Positions 14,133-20,375 of a DNA stretch of 22,699 nucleotides are shown here, piece by piece (positions within the stretch are counted from its first letter, which is position 1; each line of letters opens with the position of its first letter). Under the pieces are notes generated by a model, which saw nothing but the letters and a program-made list of their open reading frames with translations, searched no databases and was not told where the DNA came from. The translations under genes and the position numbers were made by a program. Origin of the DNA: a virus. The DNA is taken from positions 1 through 22,699 of the IMG/VR virus record IMGVR_UViG_3300009431_000803; one strand, given 5' to 3'.

Positions 14133-15136
14133 AGATAATGATGCTAAACGATTTCTGGAAGTTCTCAGGAGGTGAGCAGATTTTTTGTTGGTTGATCGAG
14201 GAGCTCCGAGTCCTGGGCCACGATGTTCTCGGACTTACTCACGACGAGTTGAAAAAGAAGGGGCTCGATCAGTATCTGGGAGAGTTCAACCCGGATATTA
14301 TCCACCAGCATAATTTTGCCCACATCGGACCGGTTGCCCTCCGGCATATGAAGAAACGGCCGAGCGTACAGACCGTTCACGACTACTGGCCTATATGTCC
14401 CGACCGGCACCACTACCGGTTCGATCTCGACCAGATCTGCGACACGCCGGCCGATTGTATCAAGTGTCCGTGCTACCTCGGCCGCATCCCATATCCTTCC
14501 TCTTCCCTGAACGATATGGAAGGGATCAAGATGGTGGGGGTGAGTCAGTATGTGGCCGAGAGGATCTCGGAGTTTGGATATGAGGGGGTGGAATTTATCC
14601 GGAACGGGATCCGGCTCCACCCGGATATCGAGGACTCCTCGGACGAGGAGTTCATCCTCGGGATGGGGTCTCTCCCGGATCAGGTCAAGGGGCTGAAGGA
14701 GTTCGGTCGGATTGCTGACCGTCTTCCCCAGTACAAGTTCGTTCTGGTGGGAGGGACCGGGAAGACTACGATCCCCGGGGTCCTTTGTACCGGCCGGATC
14801 CCCTATGACCAGGCACTGAACTACTACCGGACCTGCTCGGTGATGGTTATCCCGAGCGTGTGGGAGGAGCCGAACGGTCTCGGGATCCAGGAGGCCGGGC
14901 AATTCGGGAAGCCTCTCGTTGCCTTCGACGTGGGAGGGATCTCGGAATATGTCGAGCACGACGTGATTCCTCTCCGGGATATCGACGCAGCCGCAGAGCT
15001 CCTCGATCTCCTGATGGGGGATCCGGAGGAGAGGAAGAAGAGAGGCGCCCGGAACAAGGAGCGTGTCCTCCGGGAGTTCACCGCAACTCATATGGCGAAG
15101 CGATACGAGGCGCTGTATGAAAGGATAGCACGATGA
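14129..15136 (+). CDS. Glycosyltransferase, GT4-like (first)
   Basis: From the ATG at 14129 (overlapping the previous stop; GAGGAGGG upstream) the protein has 335 residues. The N-terminal domain has the GT-B acceptor fold marks FSGGEQIFCWLIEELRVLGH and DIIHQHNFAH. The C-terminal nucleotide-sugar domain has FIRNGI, FVLVGG, and VWEEPNGLGIQEAGQFGKPL (about 245-264), the E-x7-E retaining motif of GT4. This is a retaining enzyme that moves a sugar from a nucleotide donor to an acceptor in the cytoplasm. A Cys-rich insert (CPDRHHYRF...CDTPADCIKCPC, about 92-115) looks like a metal-binding or disulfide insert and is known from some GT4 enzymes. The donor and acceptor are unknown; the neighbours suggest virion or surface glycosylation. 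Confidence 0.9.
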   Translation: MKIMMLNDFWKFSGGEQIFCWLIEELRVLGHDVLGLTHDELKKKGLDQYLGEFNPDIIHQHNFAHIGPVALRHMKKRPSVQTVHDYWPICPDRHHYRFDLDQICDTPADCIKCPCYLGRIPYPSSSLNDMEGIKMVGVSQYVAERISEFGYEGVEFIRNGIRLHPDIEDSSDEEFILGMGSLPDQVKGLKEFGRIADRLPQYKFVLVGGTGKTTIPGVLCTGRIPYDQALNYYRTCSVMVIPSVWEEPNGLGIQEAGQFGKPLVAFDVGGISEYVEHDVIPLRDIDAAAELLDLLMGDPEERKKRGARNKERVLREFTATHMAKRYEALYERIAR

Positions 15137-16173
15137 CCCTCGAAGAGTTCCGGATCGACTGGTGTCATGAGGCAATGGGGGACGGGACCGGTAACAACTA
15201 CGGGTACACGGTCCATAACAAGACGCTGAAACGGTATTGCGAGAACCTCATCCAGATGGACCCGGCCGCGGAGGACTCCCTCGTCATCCTCCCTCCCGAG
15301 GGATACCAGGCCAAGCCCGGGAAGGTGAATTGGCTCTTCACGATGTTCGAGGGGGAGGACATTCCGGAACCGTACAGCCGATATCTCGTCAACGCAGACT
15401 ACATCCTGACGCCTTCGACCTGGGTCCGGAACCTCTTCTCCCGGGTCTACCCACGGGATCGGATCTTTGTCGTCAACCACGGGGTGGAGCCCTTCTTCAC
15501 CTACAAAGCCCGGAAATGGCCTTTGCCCAAGAAACCTTTCCGGTTTCTCTGGGTGGGAGCTCCCAACCCGAGGAAGGGGTGGCAGGAGCTCGTCTATATG
15601 TGGAAGAACGCAGGGCTGGAAAACTTTCCGCAGCTCGAGCTCTACCTGAAAACGACGAACCTCCCGAAGCCTCCCGGGGGGAAGGAATACCACGTCAACA
15701 AGAACGTCATCGTGGACGGTCGGAACCTCCCGAGGAAGGACCTCCTGAAACTGTACCATGACTCTCATGCTTTCCTCTTCCCGACCCGGGGGGAGGGGTT
15801 CGGTCTGACCCTGGCCGAGGCTATGAGGACCGGGCTCCCGTGTATCTCCCCGAGCTATTCCGGGGTGGCTGATTTCTTCGATGAGGATGTGGGTTACGAG
15901 GTCAGTTATACGATCCAGCAGTCCACGGTCAGTTTCGTGGGCCGGCCGGACCTCGGAGATCATGCCACCCGGGTGGCCTTCCCGAATATGGAGGAGATAG
16001 TCGAGAGGATTCACGAGATCTGCAACTCCCGGGGAGCCTACAAGAAGGCCCTGGTGAAGGGGAGGAGAGCCTACAACCGGATGCTCGGGTTCACATGGGA
16101 CCGTTCTGCGGAGACGATGGTCGGGATAATGTTCGACGAGTTCAAGAAGAGGAGGGCTCGGGATGCGGCTTGA
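15133..16173 (+). CDS. Glycosyltransferase, GT4-like (second, tandem paralog A)
   Basis: The 346-aa protein starts at an ATG that overlaps the preceding stop by four bases. It has GT-B features: WLFTMFEGEDIPEPY (about 71-85), NADYILTPSTWV, VVNHGVEP, RFLWVGAPNPRKGWQEL, and the retaining motif FPTRGEGFGLTLAEAMRTGL (about 216-235) with two glutamates seven apart. The late SYSGVADFF is the usual donor-binding loop. It is clearly a paralog of the next gene, sharing the same blocks in order. Such glycosyltransferase family 1/4 proteins are found in phage genomes with various acceptors. Because it is short and lacks membrane segments, it should act in the cytoplasm, on a protein or a soluble intermediate. 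The substrate is not known. Confidence 0.9.
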   Translation: MTLEEFRIDWCHEAMGDGTGNNYGYTVHNKTLKRYCENLIQMDPAAEDSLVILPPEGYQAKPGKVNWLFTMFEGEDIPEPYSRYLVNADYILTPSTWVRNLFSRVYPRDRIFVVNHGVEPFFTYKARKWPLPKKPFRFLWVGAPNPRKGWQELVYMWKNAGLENFPQLELYLKTTNLPKPPGGKEYHVNKNVIVDGRNLPRKDLLKLYHDSHAFLFPTRGEGFGLTLAEAMRTGLPCISPSYSGVADFFDEDVGYEVSYTIQQSTVSFVGRPDLGDHATRVAFPNMEEIVERIHEICNSRGAYKKALVKGRRAYNRMLGFTWDRSAETMVGIMFDEFKKRRARDAA

Positions 16174-17167
16174 TTGGTTGACGCACGGGGCTTTGGTCGA
16201 GACCGGTCATGCGATGGCCTTCGGGTATTACACCCACAACTTGAATCTGAGGAAAGCCGTCGAGAAGGTCGTGGAGATAACGGAGGATGCGGACGAAGCC
16301 CTCCAGATCGTGAGTGCGGAATCCTTCCGGCCGGTCGAGGGGAAACACAACTGGCTCTTCACGATGTTCGAAGGGGAGGACCTCCCGGATTTCTACCTGG
16401 AGAATATCAACAAGGCCGATTCCGTCCTGGTTCCATCCTTCTGGGTCAAGAGCGTGTTTATCAAGAACGGGGTGACGAGACCGATCTATGTCGTCCCGCA
16501 CGGGGTCGATCCCGTCTATGAGTACCGGGAGAGGAAGCTCCCTCCGAAGGGGGGCAGGTTCCGATACCTCTGGGTGGGGGCGCCGAACAACAGGAAGGGA
16601 TACGAGGAGATAACCTATGCCTGGGAGCAGCTCGGGTTTGGGGAGAACGATTCCGTGGAGCTCTATTTGAAGAGCACCGGATTGAAGCTGGACCGGGATG
16701 TCGTTGAGGTAGGGAATGCGACGATAGATAACCGGATGCTGGAGGTGGAGGAGCTCGTCGAGCTGTATCACTCGGCTCACTGCTTCGTTTTGCCTACGAG
16801 AGGCGAGGGGTTTGGTCTTACGCTGGCTGAAGCTATGCGCACTGGACTACCCTCCATCTGTACTCTGTACAGTGGCGTAACAGAGTTTTTTGACCCTTCG
16901 GTCGGGTTTGCCCTGGACTATATCTCCGTCAATGCGGAGTTCTCCTTCCCGGGGATCCCGGGGAAGAATAAGATTTGGACCCGGCTGGGAATCCCGGATA
17001 TGAAGGCCCTGTGCGATGCTCTGCTGTACGTCCCGACGCACTGGGATGAAGCCGTCGAGACGGCCAAGGCCGGGAGCGAACGGATAGCAAATAAATTCAC
17101 GTGGGAACGATCAGCAGAGTTGCTGGTTGCCGCGATGAAAAAAGAGAAGAGGAAAAGGGAGGGATGA
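16163..17167 (+). CDS. Glycosyltransferase, GT4-like (third, tandem paralog B)
   Basis: The 334-aa protein is the tandem paralog of the preceding gene. It shares WLFTMFEGEDLPDFY, NKADSVLVPSFWV, VVPHGVDPVYEY, RFRYLWVGAPNNRKGYEE and the retaining motif LPTRGEGFGLTLAEAMRTGL, followed by LYSGVTEFF. The ATG at 16163 lies inside the end of the previous gene (11-base overlap) and has GAGGAGGG upstream, so the pair is translated together. The N-terminus (MRLDWLTHGALVETGHAMAF) is different from that of the paralog, which suggests a changed acceptor. The C-terminus is basic (KKEKRKREG). Two divergent copies may build a disaccharide or act on two sites; this is inference. The connector gene starts one base after the stop. 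Confidence 0.9.
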   Translation: MRLDWLTHGALVETGHAMAFGYYTHNLNLRKAVEKVVEITEDADEALQIVSAESFRPVEGKHNWLFTMFEGEDLPDFYLENINKADSVLVPSFWVKSVFIKNGVTRPIYVVPHGVDPVYEYRERKLPPKGGRFRYLWVGAPNNRKGYEEITYAWEQLGFGENDSVELYLKSTGLKLDRDVVEVGNATIDNRMLEVEELVELYHSAHCFVLPTRGEGFGLTLAEAMRTGLPSICTLYSGVTEFFDPSVGFALDYISVNAEFSFPGIPGKNKIWTRLGIPDMKALCDALLYVPTHWDEAVETAKAGSERIANKFTWERSAELLVAAMKKEKRKREG

Positions 17168-17168
17168 G

Positions 17169-17747
17169 ATGGCTCTGATAACCTTGGAGGACCTCCGGTT
17201 GGAGGTCGAGGAAAAAACTCCGGCCAACGACGAGCTCCTCCGAGCAATGGCCTCCGGGATCGAAAGCCTGTGGGAGACCCTGACGAATCGGACCCTGGAG
17301 TCGACGGCCCACACGGAATACCACAACATTCAGGAATACGGGGACACGATTTTTCTGAAAAACTGGCCGGTGGTTTCCGATCCCGCAGTCCAGCTCTGGG
17401 AGGATCCGGACTGGGAGTGGGGAAGCGATACCCTTATTGCCGCCACGGATTATCGGGTGGATTACGTCAACGGGGTTATCTACTACAACTCTTATTTTCT
17501 CGAGGGAAAGCAGACCGTCAAGGTCTCCTACACGGCCGGGTATTCCGTCTCCACCCTCCCGGATGGGTGGAAGAGGATCCTGGTCCGGCAAGGGGTTCAC
17601 TGGTTCCACCAGGCCAAGCATAGCAAGTGGGACGTAGCAAGCGTGGCCGAGCCGGCCGGCGCCGGGACGACCTCCTACAAGAATCTGGTGAGCAACCTCC
17701 TCCCGGACTTTGCTCTCCTGGTGGAGAAGGAAAGGATGAAGTGGTGA
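17169..17747 (+). CDS. Head-tail connector protein, gp6-like
   Basis: The 192-aa protein opens with ALITLEDLRLEVEEKTPAND and a helical bundle (residues about 5-45), then a beta-rich part (TEYHNIQEYGDTIFLKNWPV, TDYRVDYVNGVIYY, QTVKVSYTAGY). This is the pattern of the phage gp6-like connector family (DNA packaging/head completion). Those proteins form a ring under the portal that closes the packaged head. GAGGG precedes the ATG at 17169. The gene resumes the standard head-tail order after the accessory block. The stop overlaps the GTG start of the next gene (17744-17747). Confidence 0.85.
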   Translation: MALITLEDLRLEVEEKTPANDELLRAMASGIESLWETLTNRTLESTAHTEYHNIQEYGDTIFLKNWPVVSDPAVQLWEDPDWEWGSDTLIAATDYRVDYVNGVIYYNSYFLEGKQTVKVSYTAGYSVSTLPDGWKRILVRQGVHWFHQAKHSKWDVASVAEPAGAGTTSYKNLVSNLLPDFALLVEKERMKW

Positions 17748-18289
17748 GTGGATCGGAGATTAAAACCGGAGAGCTGAATGCCTTCGTCCAGAAGTTTCAT
17801 CGGGACGTCCGAGACCGGTCCCGTGTGGTAGAGTCTGCGGTGGCGGACTCGGCCGAAGTCGTCCTGGCGAAGGCAAAACAAAAGCTCACCGGAGGGAATC
17901 CTCTTCACGTCCGGACGGGACGGCTCCGGTCCTCCGTCCGACGGGGAAACGTCCAGAGGTCCGGGAAAGCCTACCGGGTGGAGATGGGGACAAACGTCTT
18001 TTACGGGAGGGTTCATGAGTATGGAGCCCAGAATCCCAATCATATAGTTCGGCCAACGAGATCGAAGTGGTTGGTGTTTAACAGCTCCTGGACGGGCGGG
18101 GCCGGCGGAGATCGGATCCGTGCTGTTGGAGCTCACGGGGAGTCCCAAGGGGGAAAGGTTTTTCGGAAGAGCGTAAAGATCAAACCGAAGCCGTGGCTTG
18201 AACCGAGTTTTGAGGAGAGCAGACCTCTCGTTGTTCGCATCCTCGAGAAAGCCGGAGTCAAGATCCCGGCAGTAGGGAAGGGGGCATAG
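17744..18289 (+). CDS. HK97 gp10-like head-tail joining protein
   Basis: I choose the GTG at 17744, which overlaps the preceding stop (GTGA); the product has 181 residues. An upstream ATG in the same frame lies deep in the connector gene. The sequence has LHVRTGRLRSSVRR, YRVEMGTNVFYGRVHEYGAQ and KPKPWLEPSFEESRP in the right order for the HK97 gp10-like family. That family joins the head to the tail and helps in tail completion. The middle insert (WTGGAGGDRIRAVGAHGESQ) is of low complexity and may be flexible. The next gene starts immediately after the stop. Confidence 0.85.
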   Translation: MSGSEIKTGELNAFVQKFHRDVRDRSRVVESAVADSAEVVLAKAKQKLTGGNPLHVRTGRLRSSVRRGNVQRSGKAYRVEMGTNVFYGRVHEYGAQNPNHIVRPTRSKWLVFNSSWTGGAGGDRIRAVGAHGESQGGKVFRKSVKIKPKPWLEPSFEESRPLVVRILEKAGVKIPAVGKGA

Positions 18290-18730
18290 GTGAACGAAGC
18301 ATACAACATTTTTACCGGTCTACGGGACCAGCTCCGGAATCAGATCGTGGGGACTTCCGCGTCCTATAACTTCCGGCTGAAACGGGATCAGGTAAAGGAG
18401 GGATGGATCAACCCGGAACAAACCAAGTATTTTCCGGTGATCACGATTGGAGCTATGTCGGTGAATCTGACGCAGATGACAATCGGAGGTCCTTCCTTTT
18501 GGGTCCCTTTATCGGTCGAGGTTAATGGGTACGTGAAGGACCCGGACGATGCCTTCGGAGAGGCTCTCAAATTACTTTCGGATATCGAGACAGCTCTGAG
18601 AGAGGACCTCACCCTGGGGGGACTCGTCTACGATCTGGCAATGGTAAGCGACGCTACCTCGATGGACCAGTTGGGTGTTGTAAGTTTCTCCCTGACGATG
18701 AAGTATAATATTGAGCAGTCTTCCTCGTAG
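18290..18730 (+). CDS. Probable tail terminator / tail completion protein
   Basis: A GTG start at 18290, directly after the previous TAG, gives 146 residues. The protein begins with a helix (NIFTGLRDQLRNQIVG), has beta strands in the middle (YFPVITIGAMSVNLTQM, FWVPLSVEVNGYVKD), a helix (AFGEALKLLSDIETALRED) and a last strand (VVSFSLTMKYNIE). This alpha/beta order and the position before the tail tube gene match tail terminator proteins of siphoviruses. They cap the tube and join it to the head. The sequence itself has no unique motif, so the assignment depends partly on synteny. Confidence 0.7.
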   Translation: MNEAYNIFTGLRDQLRNQIVGTSASYNFRLKRDQVKEGWINPEQTKYFPVITIGAMSVNLTQMTIGGPSFWVPLSVEVNGYVKDPDDAFGEALKLLSDIETALREDLTLGGLVYDLAMVSDATSMDQLGVVSFSLTMKYNIEQSSS

Positions 18731-18757
18731 GAGGGAGGCGAAAAGGAGGAAACCAAA

Positions 18758-19174
18758 ATGGCTTTTTTCCGAGGCAAGGATGGGGTCGTGAACGTCGGAG
18801 CCAATGCGGTTGCTCAGCTGACGGACTGGACTCTGAACATCGAAGGCACCGCAATCGACACCACGGTGATCGGGAACGACTGGAAACAGACGGTCCAGGG
18901 ATCCCGCGGGTGGAACGCGACGGTGAACGGGTTCATCGACATGGGCGATACCAACGGGCAGCGGGCAATCATCGACGAGGTTTTTGCCGCGTCCACCGAT
19001 GGGTATCTGGCGGATGTGACCTTCGAGGCAGAAGAGGGAACCGCAGACGGATACTTCTACGGCTCTGCGGTGATCACTGCGATCTCCGTCAACAACCCGG
19101 GCAACGACGACGTGGTGAGGGTGGCTATGACCTTGACCGGTCATGACCAGCTGTACTATACGGACGCAACCTAA
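18758..19174 (+). CDS. Major tail (tube) protein
   Basis: The 138-aa protein has a strong ribosome site (AAAAGGAGGAAACCAAA) and C-ending codons, like the capsid gene, both signs of high expression. It is beta-rich with DGVVNVGANAVAQLTDWTLN near the N-terminus, the DTTVIGNDWKQTVQGSRGWN loop and VNGFIDMGDTNGQ. The last strands carry FYGSAVITAISVN and VRVAMTLTGHDQ. These are the marks of tail tube proteins of siphoviruses, which polymerise as hexamer rings around the tape measure. The short length fits the simplest type without an extra Ig-like domain. It is followed by a strong hairpin. Confidence 0.88.
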   Translation: MAFFRGKDGVVNVGANAVAQLTDWTLNIEGTAIDTTVIGNDWKQTVQGSRGWNATVNGFIDMGDTNGQRAIIDEVFAASTDGYLADVTFEAEEGTADGYFYGSAVITAISVNNPGNDDVVRVAMTLTGHDQLYYTDAT

Positions 19175-19185
19175 AACCAAAAACC

Positions 19186-19215
19186 GGGGACCTCCTCCTC
19201 CGGGAGGGGGTCCCC
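19186..19215 (+). terminator. Strong hairpin after the tail tube gene
   Basis: GGGGACCTCCTCC (19186-19198) pairs with GGAGGGGGTCCCC (19203-19215) over a four-base TCCG loop: 13 pairs, one of them G-T. No T-run follows; the ribosome site of the next gene begins close behind. It shares the GGGGACC/GGTCCCC arms with the structure after the capsid gene. It is probably a partial terminator or mRNA stabiliser that raises tube protein output over downstream genes. Confidence 0.6.
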
Positions 19216-19240
19216 ACCACCGAGGAGGAGGAAGGAACCG

Positions 19241-19588
19241 ATGAGAATAAACAAAAGGATCGAAAGAAGGGAAGTGAAGATTGGGGATGCGATGTTCTTC
19301 GTTGTCCCGTTTCCGTATGACGAAGTTCGGGCAGATGCGGCTATGGCTGCGACGCCGGACTTCCAGAAGCAAGTTTTCATGCACGGCCTGGTCGGTTGGG
19401 AGGGGCTCGTCGACGACGACGAGAAACCTCTCGAGTTCAACGACGAAAACAAGCTCCACCTGTTCCGGTATGAGCACGGACTCCGGAAGGAGATCGTCCG
19501 GCAGATAAACCTCTTCATGGTGGAGAAGGCGGAACTGGTAAAAAACTTGTTGACGTCGCAGAGTGGGAAGGAGACCGAAGCAAGCTGA
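19241..19588 (+). CDS. Tail assembly chaperone, short (zero-frame) form
   Basis: The 115-aa protein follows GAGGAGGAGGAAGG and an ATG at 19241. It starts with a beta-rich part (EVKIGDAMFFVVPFPYDEV) and has the motif VGWEGLVDDDEKPLEFNDEN (about 66-85), typical of small chaperones between tube and tape measure genes in siphoviruses, where lambda has gpG. The helical C-terminus (LRKEIVRQINLFMVEKAELV) ends at TGA 19586-19588. A slippery heptamer near its end allows a longer product. The role is to bind tape measure protein and let the tube polymerise. The gene order is the main support. Confidence 0.78.
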   Translation: MRINKRIERREVKIGDAMFFVVPFPYDEVRADAAMAATPDFQKQVFMHGLVGWEGLVDDDEKPLEFNDENKLHLFRYEHGLRKEIVRQINLFMVEKAELVKNLLTSQSGKETEAS

Positions 19589-19935
19589 AGTGCTCGGATT
19601 GCTATCGGATCTTCACGAAGAAGGGGAAGGATGCCCCCTGCGACAAGTGTAAAAAACCCAAGACCCTTCCGCAAAATATTGAGGTGTACGGGATATGTCG
19701 AAAAGCCATGTACGGGGCATACCGGGACGGGGGAGGGCTCGACTATACAGCCATCTTATTGACGCTGGAAAATTGTGGTGTTATGAGAGCCTCCTCTGTT
19801 TTTTCGACTTACTTCGACATGGTGGTCTATTTCTTGGTGGCCTTCCGGAATGCTCGGGAGAAGGATCGACAAGGCGGGTCCCCGTTACGGAAGGGAACGA
19901 AAAAACCTATTGGTGGAAAAGGTAGGAAGTCATGA
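19241..19935 (+). CDS. Tail assembly chaperone, -1 frameshift product
   Basis: A shift into the -1 frame at 19540-19546 joins residues 1-102 of the short form to 129 more codons (19546-19935), about 231 aa. The added part is read in frame and begins LVDVAEWEGDRSKLKCSDC. It has a CxxC-12-CxxC zinc ribbon (Cys codons at 19591, 19600, 19639 and 19648), then a hydrophobic helix region (DYTAILLTLENCGVM, DMVVYFLVAF) and a basic tail. No good start codon and ribosome site serves this frame alone. Synthesis of a G/GT-like pair by frameshift is known in lambda and many siphoviruses. The long form should bridge the tape measure and tube proteins. The stop overlaps the next ATG (ATGA at 19932-19935). 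Confidence 0.72.
19540..19546 (+). promoter_or_regulatory. Slippery site A_AAA_AAC for -1 frameshift
   Basis: In the zero frame of the chaperone gene the codons are gtA AAA AAC ttg, an exact X_XXY_YYZ heptamer. The -1 frame is open at this point and continues to 19935. I see no clear hairpin or pseudoknot just after it by eye, so the stimulator, if any, is not identified. Confidence 0.75.
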
Positions 19936-20360
19936 TCGAGATTCCTCTGTCTCTGGACCCTTTATGGATTCCCCTCTCTCACCGGTTATTCGATCAGAGC
20001 GAGTTCTCTGAGATTCCGAAGGAAGAGAGGGAAAAGGTCTTTTTCCGGATCTGTCCTTTCACGACCTCCCTGGCGGACCGGGTCAATCAGCGGGTGGCCG
20101 TCTCCGATATTCTACAGGCCTGTAAAGACCTGGCCGATCCGGAACAGGATCCTATCGTGACGGAGCAGTGCTGGGCAACCCTCCTGGAAGTGGTTCTCGA
20201 CTGGAGGGGGATCGTCGACGAGACGGAGGAGCAGATTTCCTACGAGGAGGAAAACCTGAAGAGGATTGCTTTGAATTATCCGAGGCTGGCGGACGGGTGG
20301 CTGGCGGTATCTCTCGACATGGTACCGAATTACAAGAAGTATCGAAAGGCCCACGGGTAG
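19932..20360 (+). CDS. Second tail-chaperone-like protein
   Basis: The 142-aa protein starts at an ATG that overlaps the preceding stop (ATGA). Its second half has LDWRGIVDETEEQISYEEEN (about 95-114), which lines up with GWEGLVDDDEKPLEFNDEN of the first chaperone: W, G, V, D, E, E and N are shared, with conservative changes between. The C-terminus is helical and ends in YKKYRKAHG. The first half (SLDPLWIPLSHRLFDQSEF, KVFFRICPFTTSLADRV) has a different content. Its location before the tape measure gene suits a chaperone role. It could be a diverged duplicate or a second partner for the tape measure. No cysteine cluster or frameshift site is visible. Confidence 0.65.
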   Translation: MIEIPLSLDPLWIPLSHRLFDQSEFSEIPKEEREKVFFRICPFTTSLADRVNQRVAVSDILQACKDLADPEQDPIVTEQCWATLLEVVLDWRGIVDETEEQISYEEENLKRIALNYPRLADGWLAVSLDMVPNYKKYRKAHG

Positions 20361-20375
20361 GAGGGGAGCTCCCAG

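Noticed and set aside
19684-19935. Separate gene starting at a GTG (19684) in the -1 frame
   Set aside because: No ribosome site precedes it, and the frame is open upstream through a zinc ribbon to the slippery site, so it is better explained as the frameshift extension.
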